From NCBI GenBank assembly GCA_030653985.1, contig JAURYJ010000016.1:1-64000 (forward strand): a stretch of DNA of 64,000 nucleotides. Reading direction: 5' to 3'. Both the position numbers and the translations under genes were made by a program. Origin of the DNA: Methylobacter sp. GTDB lineage: Bacteria > Pseudomonadota > Gammaproteobacteria > Methylococcales > Methylomonadaceae. Positions 29,765 to 40,114 of the stretch are shown piece after piece. Every line of letters begins with the position of its first letter. Within the stretch, counting starts at the first letter, position 1. The notes under the pieces were generated by a model. That model was not told where the DNA came from. It saw nothing but the letters and a program-made list of their open reading frames with translations, and ran no database searches.

Positions 29765-31612
29765 CTAAATAGATAATTTTTCAACCCTGCGGTTACCATA
29801 GACCCAGTTCATAATCATCCGTGTGCCGGTAATCGCGGTAAACATCGATGATAAAATGCCGATTATCAGCGTGACCGCAAAACCTTTAACAGAACCGGTA
29901 CCAAAACTGAATAACATGACCGCCACCAACAACGTGGTGATGTTGGAATCGAGAATGGTCGCAAAAGCTTTTTCAAAACCGATGTAGATAGCCGACTGCG
30001 GCGTATTGCCATTTCTGAGCTCTTCTTTAATCCGCTCGAAAATTAACACGTTAGCATCAACCGACATACCCACGGTCAGGATGATGCCGGCAATGCCGGG
30101 CAAGGTCAGCGTTGCCTGTAACATCGACAAAACCGCCAGAATAATGACCACGTTAAATATCAGTGCAATATTGGCAATCACGCCGCAAAGACGGTAATAC
30201 ACCATCATAAACAGCGCAACCAGCACAAAACCCACGACAAAAGACAACATGCCTTTATTGATGTTATCTTGCCCCAGACTTGGCCCTACGGTGCGCTCTT
30301 CAACAATATCAACCGGTGCCGCAAGCGCCCCGGCTCTTAGCAACAACGACAGATTGCGCGCTTCCTGAGGGCTATCCAAGCCGGTGGTCTGGAATCGATT
30401 GCTAAAAACGCCCTGAATGGTCGCTACGTTGATGACTTTTTCAACTTTCTGTTTATGACGAACTTTTTGGCCGTTTACCGACTTGGTTTCGACCTTATAT
30501 TCGATGAACACCACCGCCATCGGCTTGCCGACATTGGCCTGGGTCAGTTTACCCATTTTGCTTGCACCGATGCCGTTCAAGGAAATATTCACCGAAGGTC
30601 TGCCGTCCTGATCGACTCCGGAAGAAGCGTCAACAATTTGATCGCCGGTAACAATAACCCGCCTATCCAGCAGGATAGGCTTGCCGTTTCTTTCATAATA
30701 CAAGCGACTGCCAACCGGAACATGCCCCTCAACCGCTCTTTGCACATCGTGTTCGACATCAACCAGGCGGTATTCCAGCGTCGCTGTGGTGCCCAGAATC
30801 TCCTTGGCCCGGGTAGTGTCCTGCACCCCCGGCAACTGAATCACGATACGATTTTCACCTTGTTGCTGAATCACCGGTTCGGCAACACCCAGTTCGTTGA
30901 CGCGATTACGCAAGGTGGTCATGTTCTGCGCGACGGCAAACTTTTTGATGTCCCGTACTTCTTTTTCGGAAAGCTTCAGCCAGATCTGATCCTGCTCGTT
31001 CGGCTCGGTAACATCCAGAGTGCGAAAATCTTTATCCAGCAGTGTCAACACTGCCGCTTTGTCATCCGCCGAACTCAGCTTAACCTTAATGAAGCCGCTG
31101 TCTTTCGAAACCGATTGATAACGTATTTTCCCGCTTCTTAAGGCCAGACGCACATCATCGTTGTAGCGTTCTTCAGCCTGCTTAACGGCTGCATCCATAT
31201 CCACTTCCAGCAGAAAATGCACCCCGCCGCGCAAGTCCAGCCCCAGATACATCGCCTCTGCGCCCAAAGATCTTAGCCAGGCAGGTGTGGTAGGCGCCAG
31301 ATTCAAGGCAACGTTATAATCGTCGCCCATTTGATCTCTAAGTAAATCCGCTACTTTAAGCTGGTCATCAGCACTATTGAGCCGAGCTAAAACCAGACCG
31401 TCTGTAAACTCGAAGGCCTTTGCAGTAAATCCTGCCGCCTTAATCGCAGACTCGATTTGATTAGCCTGTTCCTGGGCCAGTTTGGCCGGACGTGTCGATG
31501 ACACCTGAACAGAAGGATCATCGCCGTACAAATTCGGCAAAGCATAAATAATCCCGACCACAAAAACGATCAGAACCAAGATATTTTTCCAAAGTGGGAA
31601 GCTGTTTTGCAT
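29765..31612 (-). CDS. secD: protein translocase subunit SecD
   Basis: SecD partners SecF at the Sec translocon. A 615-residue RND-fold protein with an N-terminal membrane helix, a large periplasmic P1 head domain (about 30-445) and five C-terminal helices, with the conserved GMSVDANVLIFERIKEE segment near residue 520. The LGLDLRGGVHFLLEVD motif follows the first helix. A 98-base gap holding a palindrome separates it from yajC. Confidence 0.97.
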   Translation of the reverse strand: MQNSFPLWKNILVLIVFVVGIIYALPNLYGDDPSVQVSSTRPAKLAQEQANQIESAIKAAGFTAKAFEFTDGLVLARLNSADDQLKVADLLRDQMGDDYNVALNLAPTTPAWLRSLGAEAMYLGLDLRGGVHFLLEVDMDAAVKQAEERYNDDVRLALRSGKIRYQSVSKDSGFIKVKLSSADDKAAVLTLLDKDFRTLDVTEPNEQDQIWLKLSEKEVRDIKKFAVAQNMTTLRNRVNELGVAEPVIQQQGENRIVIQLPGVQDTTRAKEILGTTATLEYRLVDVEHDVQRAVEGHVPVGSRLYYERNGKPILLDRRVIVTGDQIVDASSGVDQDGRPSVNISLNGIGASKMGKLTQANVGKPMAVVFIEYKVETKSVNGQKVRHKQKVEKVINVATIQGVFSNRFQTTGLDSPQEARNLSLLLRAGALAAPVDIVEERTVGPSLGQDNINKGMLSFVVGFVLVALFMMVYYRLCGVIANIALIFNVVIILAVLSMLQATLTLPGIAGIILTVGMSVDANVLIFERIKEELRNGNTPQSAIYIGFEKAFATILDSNITTLLVAVMLFSFGTGSVKGFAVTLIIGILSSMFTAITGTRMIMNWVYGNRRVEKLSI

Positions 31613-31649
31613 GTGCTATTCCAATAACTCAACTATGTCGTAGAGACAT

Positions 31650-31707
31650 TGTGGGCGCGACAAATTCGCGCAGTAGATTAAAAAGCGCGAATAAATTCGC
31701 GCCCACA
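31650..31707. repeat. palindromic repeat between secD and yajC
   Basis: TGTGGGCGCGACAAATTCGC, continuing GC (31650-31671), faces 31685-31707, which begins GCGCGAATAAATTCGCGCC. The two arms pair over nearly all positions with a small internal mismatch. The stem would form in the yajC-secD transcript, four bases after the yajC stop, where it could trim or protect mRNA ends. Confidence 0.75.
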
Positions 31708-31710
31708 GCA

Positions 31711-32061
31711 TTAAACTTTAGCGATTTTTTTAGTGATCGCCTTGTAAGTTCCTTTCGGCATCATGCTTTCAATACTGTGACGCTGTACTTGAATAAAAGT
31801 ATTGTCGCAGATTTCAATTTTTACAAAATTATCATCAAGATCAATAACTTTTCCTAAAATACCACCCGAAGTAACCACTTCAGAGCCTTTATTGATGGCA
31901 GCAACCATTTCCTTCTTTTCTTTGGCTCGCTTGGATTGCGGACGCAAAAACAAAAAGTAAAAAAACACCAATATACCCAGTGGAAACAGCATGCCTTCAA
32001 TGCCGGGTGATTGGGTGGCGGAATCGGCTGCGGCTACAGCATCAGAAATAAAAAAACTCAT
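31711..32061 (-). CDS. yajC: Sec translocase accessory protein YajC
   Basis: YajC is a small inner-membrane partner of SecDF. The true start is the ATG at 32061 (116 residues), preceded by GAGGATAACC. The longer frame starting upstream would extend into a mobile-element remnant. One membrane helix (about 24-42, LFPLGILVFFYFLFLRPQ) precedes a charged KRAKEKKEMV segment and the VTSGGILGKVIDLDDNFV domain. It leads yajC-secD-secF and is separated from tgt by element B. Confidence 0.95.
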   Translation of the reverse strand: MSFFISDAVAAADSATQSPGIEGMLFPLGILVFFYFLFLRPQSKRAKEKKEMVAAINKGSEVVTSGGILGKVIDLDDNFVKIEICDNTFIQVQRHSIESMMPKGTYKAITKKIAKV

Positions 32062-32096
32062 GGTTATCCTCGATGATTTATTATAATTAAAGCGTT

Positions 32097-32307
32097 TTGA
32101 CATCCACCCCCCGCTAAAGCAAGAGGATTCCTTAGTACAGCCCTCCATGCCCGAAGGGGACGACTCTGAAAATCGTCTTACTTCACGCCATCTCAGTTAC
32201 CCTGATGGCAGGAGATACGCAGCAACAGCGCATCCAACAGAAAAAATGATAAATGATGAACAACCAAAGTCAAGAGCATCCTGACATCCCCCACCTAAAG
32301 GAAGGAG
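32097..32307 (-). mobile_element. tnpB-less IS200/IS605-like element (element B)
   Basis: Read on the minus strand, bases 32305 down to 32266 match the left end of element A (19584-19623) at 35 of 40 positions, including the end hairpin (32288-32307) and GGGGATGT. The right end is different: an IS605-type hairpin at 32107-32126 (CCTCTTGC, TTTA, GCGGGGGG) is preceded by GGAAT and followed by TGGATGTCAA. The 210-base body has stems GCCATC/GATGGC (32187-32192/32204-32209) and GACGA/TCGTC (32159-32163/32173-32177), and no transposase. It splits tgt from yajC, genes that are normally adjacent. Confidence 0.55.
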
Positions 32308-32311
32308 CTTT

Positions 32312-32339
32312 ACGGACTCTTTGGTAAAAAAGAGTCCGT
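32312..32339. terminator. perfect 11-bp hairpin just after tgt
   Basis: ACGGACTCTTT (32312-32322) pairs with 32329-32339 around a six-base loop, three bases beyond the tgt stop. It has no following T-tract, so classic termination is doubtful. It could stabilise the tgt 3' end or have served as the target for element B, which abuts it. Confidence 0.5.
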
Positions 32340-32341
32340 CA

Positions 32342-33502
<1,161 letters not shown>

Positions 33503-33701
33503 TTAAATCAATGTATATGTGAATAAAAGACTTTTGCTCTCACCCGGTTCAGGGCGCTGACTCTCTTAATGACCCAAAAAAGAATTTATAAGCATCAATT
33601 GAACCTCGATTTCTTAACCATACCGCCCATCTTCCGCATACAAAACAGTACAGTTCAACCGAAGCATCGAACTGACGCTCATGCTTTTTCCCCTTACTGC
33701 C

Positions 33702-33806
33702 TTACTGTAACAAGGTGGTTTGTTGCGCTACTTTTCGATCCATTTTCATATCATCACATCCTGAAATAATTAACACCAAAACACAGACATACATGATTAT
33801 TTTCAT
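33702..33806 (-). CDS. putative 34-residue lipoprotein
   Basis: Between tgt and the DUF482 gene a short frame starts ATG at 33806, with TTAGGA eight to ten bases upstream. It reads MKIIMYVCVLVLIISGCDDM followed by 14 residues and TAA. This is a complete type II signal peptide: a Lys, a 12-residue hydrophobic core and a lipobox ISGC with Cys16, then Asp-Asp, then a hydrophilic tail. The +2 Asp would favour inner-membrane retention under the E. coli rule. I recognise no family. A chance frame is possible, but the signal and ribosome site together argue against it. Confidence 0.5.
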   Translation of the reverse strand: MKIIMYVCVLVLIISGCDDMKMDRKVAQQTTLLQ

Positions 33807-33896
33807 AAATAAATCCTAACACTCTATTTTTATTGAATTAGCTATTGATGCTCGCACAATCAAAGCGGCTTAATCAAAATATAATCGATCAACAGT

Positions 33897-35030
33897 TTAC
33901 TGCTTGAATGGCAGATAAGTGGCCGCATCCTGCTTATAATGCTGCACGGCTTGTTGTTCTCTGGCTAAAAAATGTTCGATCGCTTGAGCAAACCGGGCAT
34001 CTTTGATCCAGTGTGCAGAATAGGTGGTGACAGGCTCAAAACCACGCGAAATTTTATGCTCTCCTTGAGCGCCCGAATCAAACCGCTTTAAGCCCTGTTC
34101 AATACAATAGTCCAGTCCCTGATAATAACAGGTTTCAAAATGCAGGCTGTTATATGCTTCATAACAGCCCCAATAGCGACCATACAAGGTATCGCTGCCG
34201 ACAAAACTTAATGCCGCCGCAATGGCGATATCGTCTTTAATCGCCAACACCAACAGTAATTGCTCACCCATGGTTGCAGCTATTTGGTGAAAGAACGCCA
34301 GATTCAGATAAGGCTGAGAGCCTTTTTTTAAATAGGTCATCGTGTAAAACTGAAAAAATGCCTGCCATTGCAGCTCACTGATATCTGGCCCGGCAATCCG
34401 CAATAAATGCACACCCTGTTCGCTGACTCGGCGGCGTTCGCGCTTGAGCATTTTACGTTTACTGGCATTCAAGGTGTGCAGAAAATCATTGAAATCACGG
34501 TAACCCTGGTTAAACCAGTGAAATTGCACGCCTTCACGGATGCTTAAGCCCAGTGAGCGTAACTGTTCTGCCTGTTGTAGTTCAGGAAACAAGCAATGCC
34601 ATGAAGAAATGCCCAACTGCTCCGAACGCTGCTGGATAAAAGCCAGCAATACTTGAGTAATTGCCAACGGATCTATCCCTTCCGCTTGAATAACAATACG
34701 GGTTCCCTGGCAAGGCGTCAGCGGGATGGCAGTCAACCATTTTGGATAATAATCGATCCCCTGTTGCTGATAAGCCTGGGCCCATTGATGATCGAACACA
34801 TATTCTCCGTAGGAATGCTGCTTAAGATACAGCGGCATAAAAGCCAGCAGTTTATCTTGATCCATTACCAACAAATGCGCCGGCAACCAACCTGTTTGTT
34901 CGCAGACAGAACCACTTTGCTCCAGCGCCAATAAAAATTCATGACGCAGAAAAGGATAAGCCTCACCGGCAAGGCGGTTCCAGTCGACACCATCAACTTG
35001 AGCCATACTATGGATTTGTTTTACTTCCAT
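33897..35030 (-). CDS. DUF482 / GNAT-fold acyltransferase-like protein
   Basis: A 377-residue protein of the DUF482 (FemAB-related, peptidoglycan biosynthesis/recognition-like) group. Family features seen are RHEFLLALEQSG near residue 28, LLVMDQDKLLAFMPLYLK, SSWHCLFPE, FHWFNQGYRDFNDFL and the C-terminal FDSGAQGEHKISRGFEPV, which is the group's most conserved patch. The biochemical role is not established. It diverges from the DUF938 methyltransferase gene. Confidence 0.82.
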   Translation of the reverse strand: MEVKQIHSMAQVDGVDWNRLAGEAYPFLRHEFLLALEQSGSVCEQTGWLPAHLLVMDQDKLLAFMPLYLKQHSYGEYVFDHQWAQAYQQQGIDYYPKWLTAIPLTPCQGTRIVIQAEGIDPLAITQVLLAFIQQRSEQLGISSWHCLFPELQQAEQLRSLGLSIREGVQFHWFNQGYRDFNDFLHTLNASKRKMLKRERRRVSEQGVHLLRIAGPDISELQWQAFFQFYTMTYLKKGSQPYLNLAFFHQIAATMGEQLLLVLAIKDDIAIAAALSFVGSDTLYGRYWGCYEAYNSLHFETCYYQGLDYCIEQGLKRFDSGAQGEHKISRGFEPVTTYSAHWIKDARFAQAIEHFLAREQQAVQHYKQDAATYLPFKQ

Positions 35031-35082
35031 TTTTAAAAACAGTACAGTGAAAACGACAGAATATCATCAATCCATCAAACCA

Positions 35083-35679
35083 ATGACCCAGAAACCTTTT
35101 TCTCAAGCCTGTGAAAACAATAAAGACCCGATTTTACAGGCCATTAGCACCGTTTTTTGTCAGCCAACTACTATTTGGGAAATCGGCAGCGGTACCGGAC
35201 AACATGCCTGTTATTTTGCCAAATACCTCCCGCATGTTGAATGGCAACCTACCGATAAGCTTGAAAATATTCCCGGCATCTGTTTGTGGCAACAAGAAGC
35301 GCAATTAGCCAATTTGAAACCGGCATTACCGCTCGATGTCACCGATGCGGCGTGGCCAGGTGAATCAATTGATGCCTTATTTACCGCCAATACGCTGCAC
35401 ATCATGAGCGGAGATGAGGTGCATATATTCTTTGATCGCCTGGCGGTGTACCTCAACCCCAAAGCTTTAGTGTGTATTTACGGTCCATTTAACTATAACG
35501 GCGCCTATACTAGTGCCAGTAACGCCCAATTTGATCAATGGCTTAAACTCAAAAACACCTTAAGCGGCATTAAAAATATTGAAGATATCTTGTTTTTAGC
35601 GACATCCAGAGGCTTTAACCTAATGAATGATATTGCCATGCCTGCCAACAATCGTTTGCTTGTTTTACAAAACAGCTGA
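35083..35679 (+). CDS. DUF938 class I SAM-dependent methyltransferase
   Basis: A 198-residue Rossmann methyltransferase with motif I WEIGSGTGQHACYFAK near residue 32 and a following LDVTDAAWP and ALFTANTLHIM. The group name is DUF938; the substrate is unknown. The frame extends 12 codons upstream to a GTG, but the ATG at 35083 gives the usual start MTQKPFSQACENN. It ends 85 bases before the convergent htpG, with a terminator between. Confidence 0.85.
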   Translation: MTQKPFSQACENNKDPILQAISTVFCQPTTIWEIGSGTGQHACYFAKYLPHVEWQPTDKLENIPGICLWQQEAQLANLKPALPLDVTDAAWPGESIDALFTANTLHIMSGDEVHIFFDRLAVYLNPKALVCIYGPFNYNGAYTSASNAQFDQWLKLKNTLSGIKNIEDILFLATSRGFNLMNDIAMPANNRLLVLQNS

Positions 35680-35721
35680 GAGCGGGCACACATAATGCGG
35701 CCAACAAAACCATCACGCAAA

Positions 35722-35750
35722 AAAAAGGCTGGATATTCTCCAGCCTTTTT
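35722..35750. terminator. bidirectional rho-independent terminator
   Basis: AAAAAGGCTGG (35722-35732) pairs perfectly with CCAGCCTTTTT (35740-35750) around ATATTCT. Either strand gives a GC stem followed by T residues. It serves the convergent DUF938 and htpG genes. Confidence 0.85.
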
Positions 35751-35763
35751 CGTTTGTTAACGC

Positions 35764-37701
35764 TTAGTGCAGCAAGCCCTGCAATAATCCGTTCAATTTA
35801 TGCACAAAGGCCGCTGGATCATCCAGTTGCCCGCCTTCACTGAGGATGGCTTGATCGAACAGGATATGGGTCAGATCGGCAAAACGCGCATCATCTTGCT
35901 CTTCTTTCATACGGTCTACTAAAGGGTGGGTCGGGTTAAGCTCGAAAATCGGCTTTCTGCCCATTCCCATGCCCATACCTTGTCCGGCATCCTTCATGAT
36001 TCTTTCCATATTCAGGCTCATGCCGTAGACATCGGCAACCAGACAGGCAGGCGATTCGGTTAAACGATGGCTCAAGCGTACTTCGCTGACTTTATCGGCC
36101 AGCACGTCTTTAATCTGTTTGAGCACCGCTTCAAAATCCTTACTCGCTTCTTCCTGGGCCGCTTTGTCTTCTTCGGCATCCAAAACACCCAAGTCCAGAT
36201 CGCCTTTAGCGACAGACTGTAGATGCTTGTCGTCAAATTCATCCAGATTAGACACCAGCCATTCGTCGATACGATCCGATAACAATAGGACTTCAATACC
36301 TTTCTTGCGGAATATTTCCAGGTGCGGGCTGTTTTTTGCCGCCGAGAAACTGTCTGCGGTGACATAATAAATCTTGTCCTGGCCTTCTTTCATCCGACTG
36401 ACATACGTTTCCAGCGAAACTTCCTGCTTGTCGGTATCGGCATGGGTTGAAGCGAAACGCAGCAATTTGGCGATGCGTGCTTTATTGCCATGATCTTCAA
36501 TCGGGCCTTCTTTGATGACTTGGCCAAACTGAGCCCAGAAAGTCTCGTATTTTTCCGGCTCAGTCTTGGCTAGGTCTTCCAGCATACCCAGCACTTTTTT
36601 AACCGCGCCCGATTTGATGTTACTGATCTGCTTACTTTGTTGCAGAATTTCCCGCGATACGTTCAGCGGCAGGGAGTTGGCGTCGATAATCCCTCTGATA
36701 AAGCGCAGGTAGCGCGGCATTAACTGCTCGGCATCATCGGTAATAAACACTTTGCGTATGTACAGCTTTACGCCGTGTTTGGTGTCTCTGTCCCACATAT
36801 CGAACGGCGCACGTGACGGCACATAAAGCAGCAGCGTGTATTCATTGGAACCTTCGACTTTACTGTGCACATGGGTTAACGGGTCTTGAAAATCGTGCCC
36901 TACATGCTTGTAAAATTCGTTATACGCCTCATCGGAAATCTCCTGACGGGCTTTGGTCCATAAGGCCGACGCCGAGTTAACGGTCTCTTCGACGATTTCT
37001 ACCGGCTTTTCCTCTTCTTCTTCGCCTTCTTCAGCGTCCATAGACGGCATGACTTCTTTGTCCATCACGATAGGCAAGGAAATATGATCGGAAAATTTTC
37101 TGACGATAGCGCGGATACGATAGCCGTCCAGAAACTCGCTTTCGGACTCTTTCATATGCAGGACGATTTCGGTTCCGCGCTGGGCTTTTTCTACCGATTC
37201 CAGCGTGTAATCGCCTTCACCAGCCGATTCCCAGCGTACGCCGTCGCTGTTGTCGGCACCGGCCTTGCGGGTGGTTAAGGTCACTTTATCGGCAACGATA
37301 AACGCCGAATAAAAACCTACGCCAAACTGGCCGATCAATTCGCTGTCTTTAGCCTGATCACCGGTTAAGGCTTGAAAAAACTGTTTGGTGCCTGATTTGG
37401 CAATGGTGCCAATATGCTCCTGGACTTCGGCTCGGGTCATGCCAATACCGTTATCGATAACGGTAATGGTGCGTTTTTCTTTATCGTATTCCAGACGAAT
37501 TTTCAGCTCGCTATCACCTTCATACAAGCCATCATTAGACAGCGCCTCAAAGCGCAGTTTGTCTGCCGCATCCGACGCATTGGAAATCAGTTCCCGTAAG
37601 AAGATTTCCTTGTTGCTGTATAATGAATGAATCATTAAATGCAGCAGGTGTTTTACTTCAGTTTCAAAGCCTAAGGTTTCTTTTTTTGCTTCAACAGTCA
37701 T
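35764..37701 (-). CDS. htpG: molecular chaperone HtpG (Hsp90)
   Basis: HtpG is the bacterial Hsp90. The 645-residue protein has an N-terminal GHKL ATPase domain ([34 protein letters not shown]), a middle domain with [14 protein letters not shown] and a C-terminal dimerisation domain. A sigma-32-like promoter lies just upstream. It is monocistronic. Confidence 0.97.
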   Translation of the reverse strand: MTVEAKKETLGFETEVKHLLHLMIHSLYSNKEIFLRELISNASDAADKLRFEALSNDGLYEGDSELKIRLEYDKEKRTITVIDNGIGMTRAEVQEHIGTIAKSGTKQFFQALTGDQAKDSELIGQFGVGFYSAFIVADKVTLTTRKAGADNSDGVRWESAGEGDYTLESVEKAQRGTEIVLHMKESESEFLDGYRIRAIVRKFSDHISLPIVMDKEVMPSMDAEEGEEEEEKPVEIVEETVNSASALWTKARQEISDEAYNEFYKHVGHDFQDPLTHVHSKVEGSNEYTLLLYVPSRAPFDMWDRDTKHGVKLYIRKVFITDDAEQLMPRYLRFIRGIIDANSLPLNVSREILQQSKQISNIKSGAVKKVLGMLEDLAKTEPEKYETFWAQFGQVIKEGPIEDHGNKARIAKLLRFASTHADTDKQEVSLETYVSRMKEGQDKIYYVTADSFSAAKNSPHLEIFRKKGIEVLLLSDRIDEWLVSNLDEFDDKHLQSVAKGDLDLGVLDAEEDKAAQEEASKDFEAVLKQIKDVLADKVSEVRLSHRLTESPACLVADVYGMSLNMERIMKDAGQGMGMGMGRKPIFELNPTHPLVDRMKEEQDDARFADLTHILFDQAILSEGGQLDDPAAFVHKLNGLLQGLLH

Positions 37702-37737
37702 TTTTATTCATCCTGATTAATTATAAGATTAACGCCG

Positions 37738-37765
37738 ATGTGGGGACACATTGGTTTTTTTCAAG
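37738..37765 (-). promoter_or_regulatory. sigma-32-like heat-shock promoter of htpG
   Basis: On the minus strand CTTGAAA (37765-37759) and CCCCACAT (37745-37738) are 13 bases apart. This agrees well with the heat-shock consensus CTTGAAA, N11-16, CCCCATNT. The predicted start is about 30 bases upstream of the htpG ATG. Confidence 0.6.
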
Positions 37766-37795
37766 CCCAAAATATAAGGTTAAGGTTTACCCCTT

Positions 37796-39418
37796 ATGGC
37801 AATAAACCTCGCTTCAAAAAAAATATTGGTCGTTGACGATCAAGCGATCATGCGCGAAACCTTTAAACATATATTAGGTTCATTTGGCGCCCGATTTATT
37901 GTTGAGGCGGAATCCGGTATCAGCGCAATAACTGCTATGCGAATAGACCGGTTTGATATTGTGCTCTGCGATTACAATCTGCTCAGGGGGAAAAACGGCC
38001 AGCAGGTTCTTGAAGAGGCCAAATACCTTAAGTTGTTACCGGTTCATGCCATCTTTATCATGGTCACATGCGAACAAAGTCAGCAGATGGTGCTTAGCGC
38101 TATTGACAACAGACCCGATGACTATCTGATTAAACCTTTTAACCCGCAGCAATTATTAAGCCGCATTCAAAGATGCCATGACCGCAAGCAATACTTGGCC
38201 GACATAGAAAATGAAATAGACAACGGCAATCTTTACCAAGCCATTCAGTGTTGTAAGCAGTTACTCCAACAGAATGATAAAAAAATGCGTTTGCCTTTAT
38301 TAAAACTGCATGCCGAACTGGCCCTTAAGGTTGGTGACTTTAAGACGGCCGAGGCCATTTATCAGGATATCCTGGAAGAAAGAGAACTGCCCTGGGCCAG
38401 ACTGGGGTTAGGAACTACCGCTTTTTTTCTCGGCTATTATGCTCAAGCTGTTAAGACTTTTCAGGCACTGATCGAACAGCATCCGGTGATGATGGAGGCT
38501 TATGATTGGTTGGTAAAAACCTACGAATTGATGGGTAATGATGACGATGCCGTGTCTTCACTTAATTCGGCCGTTACGCTTTCACCTTTGTCTATCTTAA
38601 GGCAAAAAAAACTGGCCTTGCTGGCGGAAAGAACTGAGAATCTCCCTGTTGCAAAAAAAGCTTACACAGCCACCATTAAATTGGGAAAAAACTCCATACA
38701 CCGGTCATCCAGCGACTATTCAGGCTTGGCCAATATTTACCTGAAAAGTAACGCTGCGAATGAAGCGCTAAAAATATTGTATGAGTTGAACCAGCAGTTT
38801 CGCGATGATCCTGAGGCTAAACTGAGGTCGGCCCTGTTAGAAATCGAAATTCATCAGGCAAAAGGCAACAAGACCATGGCTCAGCAAGCCTATGGAAGAG
38901 CATTTAAACTCAACGAGCAGTTTGACAAGCAGCTATCCAAAGAATTGCGCCTGGAAATGGCAAAAACTTTTTATCTGAACGGAAACAACGGGATTTGCGA
39001 TGAAATCCTTAATGATTTAATTAAAACCAATATTGATGACAATCTTTTTATCAAAAATATCGTCACGCTATGCGACACCATTATCGGCAAAAACTATGCG
39101 GAAACGCTGCTTCAACAGATAAAAAAAGAATTGGTCGACATCAACAATAAAGGCGTCCGCCTGTTTCAGGAAGGTAACATTAAGGGGGCTCTGGCGGTTT
39201 TTGAACAAGCCATAGTAAAAATACCTGATAATCAAACGATTATTTTAAATATGATAAAAATCATTATTCATGATATTAAGACCTCTAAACCTGATCCTGA
39301 AAAAATCATCAACGCCCAGTCCTATATCAATAAGGCCATTCAAGTAGGCATACCCCATAATCAAATCAGCGGACTTCAAACAGAGCTGAATATCATCCAA
39401 TATAAAACGCATCCATAA
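37796..39418 (+). CDS. response regulator with REC domain and TPR output
   Basis: A 540-residue protein. Residues 8-125 form a receiver domain with the acidic pair Asp14/Asp15, phosphoacceptor Asp59 (VLCDYNLL) and Lys113 in LIKPF. The rest is a chain of TPR-like units, among them FKTAEAIYQDIL, YAQAVKTFQALIEQHPVMME and IKGALAVFEQAIVKIPDN. There is no DNA-binding domain, so output is probably by protein contact. The kinase gene starts nine bases after its stop. REC-TPR proteins of this type are known in Vibrio and Pseudomonas relatives, but function here is unknown. Confidence 0.85.
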   Translation: MAINLASKKILVVDDQAIMRETFKHILGSFGARFIVEAESGISAITAMRIDRFDIVLCDYNLLRGKNGQQVLEEAKYLKLLPVHAIFIMVTCEQSQQMVLSAIDNRPDDYLIKPFNPQQLLSRIQRCHDRKQYLADIENEIDNGNLYQAIQCCKQLLQQNDKKMRLPLLKLHAELALKVGDFKTAEAIYQDILEERELPWARLGLGTTAFFLGYYAQAVKTFQALIEQHPVMMEAYDWLVKTYELMGNDDDAVSSLNSAVTLSPLSILRQKKLALLAERTENLPVAKKAYTATIKLGKNSIHRSSSDYSGLANIYLKSNAANEALKILYELNQQFRDDPEAKLRSALLEIEIHQAKGNKTMAQQAYGRAFKLNEQFDKQLSKELRLEMAKTFYLNGNNGICDEILNDLIKTNIDDNLFIKNIVTLCDTIIGKNYAETLLQQIKKELVDINNKGVRLFQEGNIKGALAVFEQAIVKIPDNQTIILNMIKIIIHDIKTSKPDPEKIINAQSYINKAIQVGIPHNQISGLQTELNIIQYKTHP

Positions 39419-39427
39419 CCCGCCAAA

Positions 39428-40114
39428 ATGTTTAATACGCCTATACTTGCAATCAGTTTTCCCGCCATCCTGGCTTCTTCAGTACATGATATAAAGAATT
39501 CACTGACGACTCTTCGGGTACTAATCGGCCAGCTAGAAAATAGCCATCAAGATCCGAAGCCTAATGAATTTAAGCAATTAGAATTTGAAACCAATCGCAT
39601 GAACAATAGCCTCATGCAGTTGCTGACGCTTTATAAAATTGATTTATCTCAATTTAATCTGGCTATAGACGAGCATAGTGCCGCAGACATAGTAGAAGAT
39701 GTTGTTGCTCAGCAATCTACCTTATTATCCTTAGGCAACATTCAACTCATTACCCAATGCGATGACGACCTCTTGTGTTATTGCGACAACACCCTGATCA
39801 GCAACGCCCTCTGTACACTGGTCAATAATGCGCAGCGCTATTGCCAAAGTAAAATTCGGCTTTCTGTAAGCAAGGAAGATGATTATATTGTTTTTTGCAT
39901 AGAAGATGATGGCAAGGGTTACCCTGAAAACCTGATGCCATCCGAGCACCAACAACTCCCCCAGATTGATCTAGCGAATGGCAACGCCGGCTTAGGCTTG
40001 TTTTTCACCAAGACCATTGCACAATTACATGTCAAAGGCAGCAAGCACGGTTTTATTTCCACCGACAACCACAGCCAGCTTGGTGGAGCCCGATTTAAAC
40101 TGTACTTGCCATAA
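39428..40114 (+). CDS. soluble sensor-less histidine kinase
   Basis: A 228-residue protein with a short helical region bearing SSVHDIKNSLTTLR (His20, the likely phosphorylation site) and a HATPase domain: N box ALCTLVNNAQRY, G1 EDDGKGYPENL and G2 NAGLGLFFTKT. No membrane helix, PAS or GAF domain is present. It is coupled to the REC-TPR gene nine bases upstream and so is probably its cognate kinase or phosphatase. The input may come through a partner protein or through the TPR regulator itself. Confidence 0.85.
   Translation: MFNTPILAISFPAILASSVHDIKNSLTTLRVLIGQLENSHQDPKPNEFKQLEFETNRMNNSLMQLLTLYKIDLSQFNLAIDEHSAADIVEDVVAQQSTLLSLGNIQLITQCDDDLLCYCDNTLISNALCTLVNNAQRYCQSKIRLSVSKEDDYIVFCIEDDGKGYPENLMPSEHQQLPQIDLANGNAGLGLFFTKTIAQLHVKGSKHGFISTDNHSQLGGARFKLYLP

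Noticed and set aside
32062..32148. Upstream extension of yajC to a start at 32148
   Set aside because: The extra 29 codons lie in mobile-element B, and a good ribosome site precedes the ATG at 32061.
33569..33769. 66-residue plus-strand frame in the tgt-DUF482 gap
   Set aside because: No ribosome site, no family resemblance, and it overlaps the better-supported small lipoprotein on the other strand.
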